Below, one piece after another: positions 43,760 to 53,977 of a DNA stretch of 64,000 nt; positions within the stretch are counted from its first letter, which is position 1, and the number at the start of each line of letters is the position of its first letter. The position numbers and the translations under genes were made by a program. The stretch is from CAVSRC01 sp963782045 (GTDB lineage: Bacteria; Pseudomonadota; Alphaproteobacteria; Rhizobiales; Kaistiaceae): the NCBI GenBank assembly GCA_963782045.1, contig CAWAIR010000037.1, positions 496,001-560,000 on the forward strand, read 5' to 3'. The notes beneath the pieces were generated by a model. It ran no database searches. It was not told where the DNA came from and worked only from the letters and a program-made list of their open reading frames with translations.

Positions 43760-44725
43760 GTGGCTAAGGTCGATCCACGCGCGCCTTACGGCAATCTTGA
43801 GCTGCTGATGACTACCGAGATGCGGCCGCACAACATGCAGCAGGGTTTCATCCGCACCCTGTACGAGCTGGCACGCGGCGACAATCCGATCACCTACGAC
43901 GTGTCGCAGGCATTGCTGGGAGCGAAGAACGCCAAGGCCGCCATCGTTACCGGCATCGTCATCGAAGACCACCTGCCAAAAGGGGAGGTGGACGGCCCGA
44001 TTGGCGCCGCCGTGCTCGGCCGTGCACTTTCGCTGCTCGGTCACGAGGTCGACCTCATGGTCGAGGCGCCAATGATCGACGTGATGGAGGGGCTGATCAA
44101 GACGCTCGACTATCCCGGCACGGTCGTGACGACGTCCGACCGCTCGGCCGATGAAGTGAAGGGCTGGGCGGACGACTATGACATCGCCGCCACCGTCGAG
44201 AAGCTCGGCCGCAACAGCAAGGGGCTGCGCCATTCGGTCAACGGCACGCCGCTGGCGAAGAACGGCGACTACTACATCGACGAGTTCATCGTGGCGATGA
44301 CCGACAAGGGCAAGCTGACCATCGGCATCGGCGACGGCGGCAACGAGATCGGCTTCGGCAAGATGCACGACAAGGTGCAGAAGATCGTTCTGCATGGAGC
44401 CGACTGCGGTTGTCCATGCCACGGCGGCATCGCGACCACGACCGCTACAAAGCACCTTATCCCTGCGGCAGTATCAAACTACGGCGCCTATGCGCTGACG
44501 GCCGCGCTCGCCCTCGGAGCCGAGCGGCCCGACCTGTTGGTGGATGGCGCTATGGTCAAGACGCTGATCGAGCGCGTCGTCGCCCTCGGCTGCCTGGACG
44601 GCGGCACCGTGAAGCCGGGACACGTCGGCGACGATGGCATCCCGATTGCAGCGGTCATGCGGACCGTCGATCAGCTTGCGAGCGTCGTTGAGCAATGGAA
44701 TGGCTCCTTCGATCGAGATTTCTAG
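43760..44725 (+). CDS. DUF4392/D-glutamate-cyclase-like protein 4 (with CxCPC segment)
   Basis: 321-residue DUF4392 protein embedded inside the second importer operon. Motifs: IVTGIVIEDHLPKGEVDGPI, GIGDGGNEIGFGKM, DCGCPCHGGIATTTATKHLI and AVSNYGAYALTAALALGAE. The C-x-C-P-C segment matches copy 3, not copies 1 and 2. The first motif differs from the others by losing TGAG (TGIV), so it is the most divergent copy. GTG start with GGAGG eight bases upstream. No signal peptide. Likely acts on the compound imported by system 2, or on a product of it. Confidence 0.85.
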   Translation: MAKVDPRAPYGNLELLMTTEMRPHNMQQGFIRTLYELARGDNPITYDVSQALLGAKNAKAAIVTGIVIEDHLPKGEVDGPIGAAVLGRALSLLGHEVDLMVEAPMIDVMEGLIKTLDYPGTVVTTSDRSADEVKGWADDYDIAATVEKLGRNSKGLRHSVNGTPLAKNGDYYIDEFIVAMTDKGKLTIGIGDGGNEIGFGKMHDKVQKIVLHGADCGCPCHGGIATTTATKHLIPAAVSNYGAYALTAALALGAERPDLLVDGAMVKTLIERVVALGCLDGGTVKPGHVGDDGIPIAAVMRTVDQLASVVEQWNGSFDRDF

Positions 44726-44739
44726 GATTCGGCGCCAGC

Positions 44740-45757
<1,018 letters not shown>

Positions 45758-45765
<8 letters not shown>

Positions 45766-46783
45766 ACCTGAAGCGACCGTGCCCCCCTACCCCAGACCAT
45801 ATGTCGGCCCCACCAGAGGTGCCCCGATGCTGGAAGTCGATGGGCTGAAGACGCATTTCCGAGTGCGCAAGGGAGTCCTGTCCCGCACCGTGGGCTACGT
45901 GCACGCCGTCGATGGCATCACCTTCTCGATAAGGAGAGGCGAAACGCTCGGCCTCGTCGGCAAATCCGGTTGCGGCAAGTCCACCGTCGGCAAGACCGTG
46001 ATGAAGCTGGTCGAACCTACCGACGGCACCATCAAGGTGGAAGGAAACGACATCACGCGGCTCAATCGCTATGAAATGCGGCCCTTCCGGCGCGACATGC
46101 AGATCATCTTCCAGGATCCCTATTCCTCGCTCAATCCGCGCATGTCGGTGGGCAACATCGTCGGTCAGGCCTTCGCCATCCACGGTATCGCCTCAGGCAA
46201 GGAGCGCGAGGAGCGCGTCGCAGCGCTGCTCGAGCGGGTCGGGCTGCGAGCGCAGCACATGCACAGCTATCCGCATCAGTTCTCCGGCGGACAGCGGCAA
46301 CGCATCGGGATCGCCCGCGCCCTTGCGCTCAATACCAAGCTGATCGTCGGCGACGAGCCAGTGTCCGCCTTGGATGTCTCGATCCAGGCCCAGGTGATCA
46401 ATCTGCTGACGAATTTGCAGGAGGAGCGCGGCCTCTCCTATCTGTTCATTTCCCACGACCTGGCGGTGGTGGAGCACATCAGCCACCGCGTCGCCGTGAT
46501 GTATCTCGGCAAGCTGGTCGAACTGGCCGACAAGACGGAAATCTACCGTCGCCCGTTGCATCCCTACACGGAGGCCCTGCTCTCCGCGGTTCCGGTGCCC
46601 GATCCGGCCATGCGTGGCAAGAAGCGCATCCTTCTCGAGGGAGACGTGCCGAGTCCGATCAACCCGCCCAAGGGCTGCCGGTTTCATACCCGTTGCCCCT
46701 ATGCTGTGGCTCGATGCCGCACGGAGCAACCTGAGTGGCGCGAGGCCGGTTCCGGCCATTGGGTGGCCTGCCACCTCCGCTGA
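45758..46783 (+). CDS. Opp/Dpp-type ABC ATPase 2F (DppF-like)
   Basis: 341-residue ATP-binding subunit: Walker A GKSGCGKST, MQIIFQDPYSSLNPRMSVGN, signature FSGGQRQRI, Walker B LIVGDEPVSALDVS, ISHDLAVVEH and the C-terminal segment CRFHTRCPYAVARCRTEQPE. Intact, in contrast to the frameshifted copy of system 1. Last gene of the second operon; a degraded regulator gene follows on the other strand. Confidence 0.94.
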
Positions 46784-46838
46784 GCAACGTGATCACCGAT
46801 GCTTTCGGCACCGCCATGGCCGGTTCACGATCACCAGC

Positions 46839-47324
46839 TCAGCGCGGCTTCATGTAAGGGGGAACCCGCGGTATCGCGTTACGGATGAGCGCGTCATATC
46901 GCTGAAGCATGGTGACGAGGCCGTATTCGAGGTGAGCCCGCAGCGCCACTGCCGCCGCCTCGCCCCCGCCGGCTTGAACGTGATCCAGAACCTGCCCGTG
47001 CTGTTCCAGGATCGCCAGGATGCCGGTTTCGTTGGGCCGGTCCCCGAACGTGTAATGGACGTTGATGAGCGGAAGCTGATTGCGATAGATCGAGCGCCGC
47101 ATCTCGGGGTTGGACACGACAGCACGACATCGACGTGCAGGTCCGTCTCGAGTTGATGGACGTCCTTGCTGGTCAATTGCGCGGCACGTGGTCGGCATTC
47201 CTCGAGGCTCCGGCGCTTGACGGCCAGCTCTTCCTTGGGGAATACGGCGATCGCCTGTTGCACCGCGACGGGTTCCAGAAGGATGCGCATCTCGTAGTGA
47301 TGGCGGATCTTCTCGGGCGTTGAG
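46839..47324 (-). pseudogene. C-terminal fragment of a GntR-family (FCD domain) regulator
   Basis: Only the effector-binding FCD domain remains. It begins TPEKIRHHYEMRILLEPVAV, continues to LTSKDVHQLETDLHVDVVLS, then shifts frame near 47106-47114 and resumes as NPEMRRSIYRNQLPLINVHY through EYGLVTMLQRYDALIRNAIP with stop at 46839-46841. The winged-helix DNA-binding half is absent, and at 47325 the sequence changes into an IS3 transposase scar. The gene was probably the local regulator of the island operon 2 before an insertion deleted its 5' half. Confidence 0.75.
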
Positions 47325-47540
47325 CTGCTCCCCGATCGACAAGGCCGGATGGTCGGCTTCGAACATCTGCCGCCTCACTTGCCGGTCCAAGGCTCGAGCT
47401 TTCGTGACAAAAATCGTTGGCGACCGCCAGCTCCCCGATCTTGGCGTGCAACTCCGGGACTGCCTCCTCGTCGACCTCGGCGGCCTTCTTCTTCCTGCCG
47501 CGCTCGAAAATGTCGGCCGCCCCTTCGAGCAAGCGCCAGC
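47325..47540 (-). pseudogene. IS3-family transposase remnant
   Basis: The minus strand encodes LLEGAADIFERGRKKKAAEV and ELHAKIGELAVANDF in one frame, then VRRQMFEADHPALSIGEQ in the next frame. These match the end of IS3 OrfA (HAKIGELxxExDFL) and the start of OrfB (RRxMIExDHPxLSIxxQC). The overlap is consistent with the programmed frameshift of the family. No inverted repeats or remaining OrfB body are visible. Confidence 0.75.
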
Positions 47541-47612
47541 CAGTGAGCAAGAAGACGATGGCACAGCTCTGCGAGGGCGGCTCTTTATAAGCACCCCAAA
47601 AGCAATGCCGTG

Positions 47613-47634
47613 CCGAAAAGAATGTTCTTTTCGG
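47613..47634. repeat. 10-base perfect inverted repeat near the island right end
   Basis: CCGAAAAGAA at 47613-47622 and TTCTTTTCGG at 47625-47634 with a two-base spacer. It lies about 58 bases before the right attachment repeat. Could be a terminator on either strand or a protein-binding site of the lost excision machinery. Confidence 0.5.
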
Positions 47635-47691
47635 ATGCACACACCGCGCACACGGACGCTGCTAAGGGTTCATAATCACACGGTTTTCGAC

Positions 47692-47715
47692 CCAGTCCAT
47701 CATCGGCGCCACCGC
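47692..47715. repeat. Right attachment repeat
   Basis: Copy of 22012-22035 (18 identical bases, then one mismatch and five more identical). To its right the original dusA 5' end resumes. Confidence 0.92.
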
Positions 47716-47757
47716 GATGGCCGCGGCAGCTCGGTTCGTCCGGGGCAGATCGTTCAT
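47692..47757 (-). pseudogene. dusA: Stranded native 5' end of dusA
   Basis: The minus strand from the ATG at 47757 reads MNDLPRTNRAAAAIAVAPMM, then DW, at which point the attachment repeat ends. The last eight residues are shared with the present DusA at the left end of the island. These 22 codons are the original N terminus that was displaced by integration, and they fix the insertion point and orientation. Confidence 0.92.
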
Positions 47758-47840
47758 CGTGCTCGCAATGCCGGCGCCGGCGGACCGCCGACGCATGGGT
47801 TCACTTGGCGCGGGTAGCGGCGAATGTCCAGATGACCGGA

Positions 47841-49831
47841 TCAGGCCAGCCGCGCCGGGCGAAGGGGCGAACGTTCCCGGGCTTCGGCGGCGAGGCGTGC
47901 GGTCAGTTCGGCCACCGGCGCCGGACGGCCGAAATAGAAGCCCTGGAACGCGTCGCAGCCGGCGATCCGCAGGATCGCCGCCTCCTCGCCGGTCTCGACG
48001 CCCTCCGCCGTGACCGAGAGCTCGATGGCGTCGGCGAGCGCGACGGTCGCCTGGACCAGCCTCTGCGCGCCGGGATCGCGGTCAATGCCGGCGATCAGCG
48101 AGCGGTCGAGCTTCAACTTGTCGAAGGCGAACTTGCGCAGATAGCCGATGCTCGAATAACCCACGCCGAAATCGTCGAGCGCCACGGTGCTGCCGAGCGT
48201 GCGGATCGAATCGATCGCTCGCCGCGCCAGTTCGGGGTGGGTGACCAGGTAGGTCTCGGTGACCTCGATCTCCAGACGCTCGGCCGGCAGGCCGGCCTCC
48301 TTGAGCACGCCGGCGACCGCCTCGGCGAAATTGGGGTTGGAAAACTGGGCCGGCGAAACGTTGACCGAAACCTTGAGACCGGGCCAAGCCGCGGCATCGC
48401 GGCAGGCGCGCCGCAGCGTCCACATGCCGAGTTCGTCGATGAGCCCGGTCTCCTCGGCGATCGGGATGAACTCCGCCGGCGAGATCGGCGGCAGGTCATC
48501 GCCGCGCGGCCAGCGGAGCAGCGCCTCGGCGCTGACGATGCTGCCGTCCGCGGCGCTGACCACCGGCTGGTAGTGGAGCGTGAGAGCGTCGATCGCCAGC
48601 GCCCGTCTCAGGTCGCCGGCGATCTCGATGCGCTTGCGCCGCTGGACGTCGAGCAAATCGTCGAACATGCAGACGCGATTGCGGCCTTGCTGCCTGGCCT
48701 GATAGGGGGCGACGTCGCCGCGACGCAGCACCTCCTCGGCCAAGATGAGCGCGTCGTCGACCAGGACGATGCCGACGCCCCCACTGACCGAGATGATGCG
48801 GCCGCCGATGTCGAAGGGCCTGGCGAACAAGCCGATCAGCCGCTCGCCCAGTTCGTTGGCCTTTTCGCCGGCCTGCGGCTTGTCGACCACCACGGCGAAC
48901 TCGTCGCCGCCGGAGCGCACCAGGTAGCACTTGCCGGCGAGCACCTGGAAGCCCTTCGCCACCTTGCGCAGCAACTGGTCGCCGACGTCGCGGCCGTAGG
49001 CGTCGTTGACCTCGTTGACGCCGCCCAGTTCGACGCAGGCGATCGCCAGGTCGCTGGCGTTGCTTCGCGCGCCGATCGCCCGCCGGAGATATTCGAGCAG
49101 GGCGACGCGATTGGGCAGGCCGCTCAGCAAATCGTGGGTGGCGGCACGAAGCGCTTTGACCTCCCCCTGCGCACCCGCGCAAAGTCGACGGCGGCGATGG
49201 CGATCAGCACCAGCATGGTCACGGCGAGCGCAGCGAGCATGCCGATCACGCGCGGATTGAGCCGGGCAAGCGCCGCGCTACCGGGCGTCCGCGCCGCCCA
49301 GGTGAGCGCGGCGACGGTCCTGCCGTCGGCATCGGTGATGGCGTTGGCCATGGGGTTGCCGGCAGCGGCGGAGGCAGGCACCAGCGCCAGTCCCGCGATC
49401 AGATAGTCCTGCGAAAGCTGCCGGATCAATTTCCTGTCGAGCGACTTGGCCAGGATGAGGATGCGCTTGTGCTGCGGAACCGGGACGTCCTCCGAGAAGG
49501 AGACGACCGGCCCGAGCGCCAGGACCATCGGTCCCCAGACGCCGCTGACGAAGGCGCTGCGGGCCGCGGACGAACCGGCATCGGCCGCGGCTCGCAACAA
49601 CCGGCGCAGCGACGGCCCGAACGCCTCTTCGGGCGATCGCTTGATCGCAGCGCCGAAGCGATAGGCAAAGACCGTCGCACCGTCGGGGTCGAGCAGATAA
49701 ACGGTGTCGAAGAAAACCGGATCCTCGGTCGATGAAACGAACGGGTCGTCGACGAAATTCTGGTCGACCTTGCCGTAGAGCTTGCGCACGGCGTCGTCCC
49801 AGATGGCGTAGTCGTCATGGGTGTTGGCCAT
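47841..49831 (-). CDS. CHASE4-GGDEF-EAL protein, single-base frameshift, possibly N-truncated
   Basis: Cyclic-di-GMP signalling protein. It starts within a CHASE4-type sensor (NTHDDYAIWDDAVRKLYGKV), followed by a membrane segment MLAALAVTMLVLIAIAAVDF. The GGDEF domain has RSGGDEFAVVVDK and the EAL domain SAEALLRWPRGD, FVDELKLDRSLI-like KLKLDRSLIAG and AEGVETGEEAAI. Near 49163-49167 the + strand CCCCC lacks one C: adding it joins ARVRRG to EVKALRAATHDLLSGLPNRV, restoring one protein of about 663 residues. The first membrane segment expected before CHASE4 is missing, and the frame is open upstream without a good start codon. Either a start was lost or the N terminus is deleted. Confidence 0.85.
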
Positions 49832-49920
49832 GTGGCGCCGGGTGGCCGCGACCGCCGCCTCGAAGGCTGGCGGACAACCTTGGTTAACCGATGGTGACGG
49901 AGCCCTGCCCGGCTGGAACC

Positions 49921-52110
49921 CTACGTTCTGGCGGCCACCTTGCGGTCAATCAGCCGCCCGCCGCCGGCGTTTGCCGCGCGTGCCTCGGCCTCCACGATGA
50001 GGGAATCGATCTCGTCGGCGCCCACCGGCCGGCTGATCATGAAGCCCTGGATGAACTCGCACTGGATCAGGCGGAGCAGCTTGAGCTGGTCCTCGTTCTC
50101 GATGCCTTCGGCGATCACCGACAGGCCGAGCGCGTCGCCCAGCGAGACCAGCGACTGGATGAGCGCGTTGGCGTTGGCGTTCATGCCGACGTCGCGCACG
50201 AAGGAGCGGTCCACCTTGAGGATGTCGAAGGGGAACTGGCGCAGGTAGCCGATCGAGGAAAAGCCGGTGCCGAAATCGTCGAGGGCGAGCGTGAAGCCGC
50301 ATTCCTTCAGCATGGCGAGCTTGCGCTTGGCGATGGTCGGGTTGTTGACCAGGATGCCTTCGGTCAGCTCCAGCTCGAAGCGGTCGGCGGTCAGGCCGTA
50401 GCTGCGCACGATGGCGCCGAGGTCGCCGGCGAAGCTGGGGTCGCGGAGTTGCACCGGCGAGACGTTGACCGCCATGTGGTAGCCCGGCCAGCGGTTGAGG
50501 TCGCGGCAGGCCTGATCGACGACGAAACGGCCGATGTCGTGGATGAGGCCGGTCTCCTCGGCGACCGGGATGAACAGGGCGGGCGAGACCGAGCCGAACT
50601 CGGGCGAATCCCAGCGCGCCAGCGCCTCGAAGCCGGTGATCGACAGATCGGCGGCGCGCACCACCGGCTGGTAGTAGACCTTGAGCTCATTGCCGTTTTC
50701 GATGGCGCGGCGGAGCCCGGCCTCGATCTGCTTTCGCTCGAGCGCGCCGGTTTCCATCGTCGGGTGATAGGCGACCGCCTCGCGCTCGGCGCCGTTCTTC
50801 GCCTGGTACATGGCAAGGTCGGCGCGCCTGACCAGCTCGCCGGGCTCGACGCCGCCGGCGATGGCGTAGCCGACCGACGCGGTGACGTGGAACTCGAAGC
50901 CCGAGATGGTGAAGGGCTGGTCGAGCGAGCGCGCCGCCGCGCTCGCCGCGGCAGCGGTGGCGGGCGCGATGTCCTCGGCGATGAGCGCGATGGCAAACTC
51001 GTCGCCGCCGATGCGGGCGAGCGTCGCCCCCGGCGACAGGACGCGGCTGAGACGGGTCGCCAGGGCGCGCACCAAGGCGTCGCCGCCGGGATGGCCGATC
51101 GAATCGTTGACCGTCTTGAAGCCGTTGACGTCGAGATAGATGACCGCGAGCGCCCCCTTGCTGCAGGCTTGGCTGTGCGAGTCCAATTCCAGGAGCTCGG
51201 TGAAGCCGGCGCGGTTGAGCAGGCTGGTCATGGCGTCGGTGCGCGCGGCGATCACCGCTTCGCGCTCGCTCTTGGAAAGCGCGATCGCCATCTTGCGGGC
51301 GCCGAACGCGGTGGTCAGCGCCACCACGCAGAACAAAGCGAGCGCGAGGCCGATCGGCAGCAGCGCGCTGCGCAACAGCGCATTGCCGGGGGTCGGCGGC
51401 GTCCACGCCACGAAACCGGTGTCCTTGCCGGTGACGTCCCTGACCGGCACCTGGCTATGACCCTTGTCGATGCCGCGCGCGAACTGCAGGTCGTCGATCA
51501 GGAATGACCGACCGAGATCGTGCAGGCGGTTCTTGCCGAGATACTGGCCGAACACGATGATCGGCAGATCGGTGTTCTTCACCTCATCCGCCTTGGACAC
51601 CGGAGCGAGGTGCTGGATGGCGATCATCATCGGCACTGACGGCGTGTCGGCATAGATGCCGCTGACGCCGGCCAGGTTCTCGACCGGCAGGCCGGAGGCG
51701 ATCTTGCGGATGGCGGCCAGCACGTCCGGGGTGATGATCTGAGGGACCGTGTCGGTGGTGTCGGCGTTGATCCACTGGTGATCGACCTTGCCATCGGGCG
51801 AGATGATCACCAGCAGGTCGGCGATGTCGGTGTCGGTGATGCCGGTACCGACATTGGCGTTGATCCATTCCTCGTCCTTGCGGACGTAGGCGTCGTACGC
51901 CTCCTCCCACCAGCCGTAGTCGTTGGCGAGCTGGGCGAGACGCTTGCCCATCGCCTTGAGGCCGCCGTCGACCATGGTCTGGGTGGATTGGGCCGCCTGC
52001 TCGTTGTGCTTGGTGGCCATCCACGAAATGGTGACCACGACCGTGAGGACGGTGATGACGATGCCCGTGACGAGGTTGAGCGTGATGCGTCCGGTCAGTG
52101 CTCTTGCCAT
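49921..52110 (-). CDS. CHASE4-GGDEF-EAL protein (diguanylate cyclase/phosphodiesterase)
   Basis: 729-residue membrane protein. An N-terminal membrane segment (LNLVTGIVITVLTVVVTISW) is followed by a CHASE4-type periplasmic sensor (LANDYGWWEEAYDAYVRKDE), a second segment (LLPIGLALALFCVVALTTAF), GGDEF with intact ARIGGDEFAIAL, and EAL with FEALARWDSPEF, VDRSFVRDVG and AEGIENEDQ. Both catalytic motifs are intact, so it may make or degrade c-di-GMP. The start was taken at 52110 (MARALTGRITLNLV), just before the first membrane segment; the frame is open 14 codons further. Same architecture and strand as the preceding gene, indicating an old tandem duplication. Confidence 0.92.
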   Translation of the reverse strand: MARALTGRITLNLVTGIVITVLTVVVTISWMATKHNEQAAQSTQTMVDGGLKAMGKRLAQLANDYGWWEEAYDAYVRKDEEWINANVGTGITDTDIADLLVIISPDGKVDHQWINADTTDTVPQIITPDVLAAIRKIASGLPVENLAGVSGIYADTPSVPMMIAIQHLAPVSKADEVKNTDLPIIVFGQYLGKNRLHDLGRSFLIDDLQFARGIDKGHSQVPVRDVTGKDTGFVAWTPPTPGNALLRSALLPIGLALALFCVVALTTAFGARKMAIALSKSEREAVIAARTDAMTSLLNRAGFTELLELDSHSQACSKGALAVIYLDVNGFKTVNDSIGHPGGDALVRALATRLSRVLSPGATLARIGGDEFAIALIAEDIAPATAAAASAAARSLDQPFTISGFEFHVTASVGYAIAGGVEPGELVRRADLAMYQAKNGAEREAVAYHPTMETGALERKQIEAGLRRAIENGNELKVYYQPVVRAADLSITGFEALARWDSPEFGSVSPALFIPVAEETGLIHDIGRFVVDQACRDLNRWPGYHMAVNVSPVQLRDPSFAGDLGAIVRSYGLTADRFELELTEGILVNNPTIAKRKLAMLKECGFTLALDDFGTGFSSIGYLRQFPFDILKVDRSFVRDVGMNANANALIQSLVSLGDALGLSVIAEGIENEDQLKLLRLIQCEFIQGFMISRPVGADEIDSLIVEAEARAANAGGGRLIDRKVAART

Positions 52111-52553
52111 AGCAGCGTCCCGCGGTGCCGATTGCGCCGGGCACGGTGGCAAGGCGATATTGCGATTGGTTTAATGAATATGTTCACGATTGCTTAAGCC
52201 TGCCGAGTTGTACGCCCACACGCCCGCCGCATCTGGACCAAAACCTGCCTAACGACTGCGCATCCGACGCTCGCCGGCGATTTTTATTCCCGGTTTCCGC
52301 CAGTTCTGTTGCGCAATCTTGCGCCGGTGGGAGCCAAGCCGGCCGCGACGTCCCCGGCGCGCTTCGCGGATGGGTTGAATGCGACTCTTCGCACATATGG
52401 TTAACGCTCAGTAAAATAAGAATAATTCCTGGCTTGCAGCGCTCTGTCAGCGCCGCCGCCGGCGCCGCTTTGGTTGACAATCGGTTAATCCCACCGCTTA
52501 TTCCTCGGTGCGGCAGTTAAGTATTTGTTGAGTATGCGTACGAGGAGGCAGTC
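52111..52553. other. 443-base gene-free region with promoters
   Basis: Lies between the divergent EAL-protein gene and the gene at 52554. No coding sequence or RNA gene was recognised. The stretch 52397-52432 is unusually AT-rich for this genome (TATGGTTAACGCTCAG..., AAAATAAGAATAA) and is the most likely site of the rightward promoter. Confidence 0.5.
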
Positions 52554-53542
52554 ATGGAGTTCGCAGAGGCGCCGGCGGCGCCGTCCGCGGAAGCCCTTGT
52601 CCCCACGGTCATGCGGACGGGCCCGGCATCGGCCGGCCGCTGTCCGTTCCACGGTGCAAAACCCGACATCTTCGAGGATTGGCTGCACCACGGCCTGCGC
52701 TGCTCCGCCGGCCGGCGCGAGTTCAAGCTCGGGCGTTACGCGGTCGCCCGCTTCCGCAACGGGGCGGAATACGCAGCCGCCTTCGCCGCCTTCCGGCGCG
52801 AGGTCGCGGAGGAAAGCAAGACCGGCTTCCTGGCCATCTTCGTCCACGACGAATTCCGCTTGCGCACTGCGTCCGAGGAGCTTGAGGCGCTCGGCACGGC
52901 GATGCGCGAGGCGGGCCAGACCGACGACGTCCAGGCACTTATCGGCGGGCGCACGCTCGGCCATGCCATCGACGTCACCTGCCCCGTCACCGGCCAGGTG
53001 ACGGCCTACGAGTTCTTCTCGGTCGCCTTCTGCCGGCATGCCAGCGACCCCGGGGACCCGCTCTACGATCCGTCGCTGAGCGCCCCTTTCACCGCGGTCA
53101 ACACCACCTCGGACGCCTTCGCCTTCGCCCGGCTGGTCCACGACCAGGCGATCAAGGCATGGGGCCGGGCGCCGTGGAAATGGTCCACGACCGCGACGCG
53201 GTCGAGCTGCTCTTCAAGAAGTGCGTCATCGCCTGGCAGAACATGTCGGCGACGACCATCGGCAATTACAGCCGCGTGACCCAGGACCCGTCGCGCGGCG
53301 TGCATCTCTCCGACGACCGCCGGCACTGGGTCGCCGCGCATAACGACCCGGTCTTCGCCGAGCTGGAGAAGTGCCCGCACGTCCACGAGATGCCGATCAT
53401 CTATGCCCGGCGGCTGACCGAGAAATGGTCGGCTAACCTTTTTGACGGACAACCCTACGTGCCCGGACGGGACGGGCAATCGGGCGGCGTGCCGCTGCTC
53501 GAAGGGGCGTTCGACAGCTTTGGGGAAGGGTTCGCGGCATGA
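52554..53542 (+). CDS. Unidentified protein coupled to a SET-domain gene, single-base frameshift
   Basis: I do not recognise this family. Restored, it is about 329 residues: an N-terminal CPFHGAKPDIFEDWLHH segment, then FRREVAEESKTGFLAIFVHD, DVTCPVTGQVTAYEFFSVAF, and, after the shift, MVHDRDAVELLFKKCVIAWQ, LSDDRRHWVAAHNDPVFAEL and MPIIYARRLTEKWSANLFDG. The frame breaks at the AAA of 53178-53180, where one added base joins GRAPWK to MVHDRDAVE. No signal peptide or membrane segment. Its stop overlaps the SET gene start (ATGA), so the two proteins are made together; it may be substrate, partner or modifier of the SET protein. Confidence 0.7.
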
Positions 53543-53952
53543 GCTACACCAACTTCGATTTCCTCGAAGTCCGCACGATCTCCGAGGATCACAAGGCGAT
53601 CTACGCGACCCGGCCCATCCCCAAGGACAGCCTGATCGGCTTCTTCGACGGCAAGTCGGTGATGGTCGACCTCGCCGACAAGGAGGCGCTCGACGACTAC
53701 TGGTGGCGCCAGTCGGTGCATCTGAAGCTGGAGGGCAGCAAGCTCCTCTGCCTGCTGCCGATGTGGGAGCCGGAGGGCGTCGACTACCTCAACCATAGCT
53801 GCCGGCCAAACGCGCGCGTCGAGGATCAGCTCTACGTCTACGCGACCCGCGAGATCGCCCCCGGCGAGGAGATCACCGCGGACTACCGCACCTTCAACCT
53901 CGTGCCGGAGGGCAAGACGTGCTGGTGCGCGGAACCGCAGTGCGTCATCTAG
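53539..53952 (+). CDS. SET-domain protein (putative lysine methyltransferase)
   Basis: 137-residue stand-alone SET domain. The opening EVRTISEDHKAIYATRPIPK fits the SET N-flank (with IGFFDGKSV), the core motif is YLNHSCRPNARVEDQLYVYA followed by REIAPGEEITADYRT, and the end CWCAEPQCVI carries the post-SET cysteines that bind zinc. The N-H-S-C and Y in DYR are the SAM/substrate residues. Bacterial SET proteins modify chromatin-like or ribosomal proteins, or host targets in pathogens; the target here is unknown. Overlap with the preceding gene indicates translational coupling. Confidence 0.88.
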   Translation: MSYTNFDFLEVRTISEDHKAIYATRPIPKDSLIGFFDGKSVMVDLADKEALDDYWWRQSVHLKLEGSKLLCLLPMWEPEGVDYLNHSCRPNARVEDQLYVYATREIAPGEEITADYRTFNLVPEGKTCWCAEPQCVI

Positions 53953-53977
53953 CTGGGTTCTCGGGGCGGGCCTCTCC

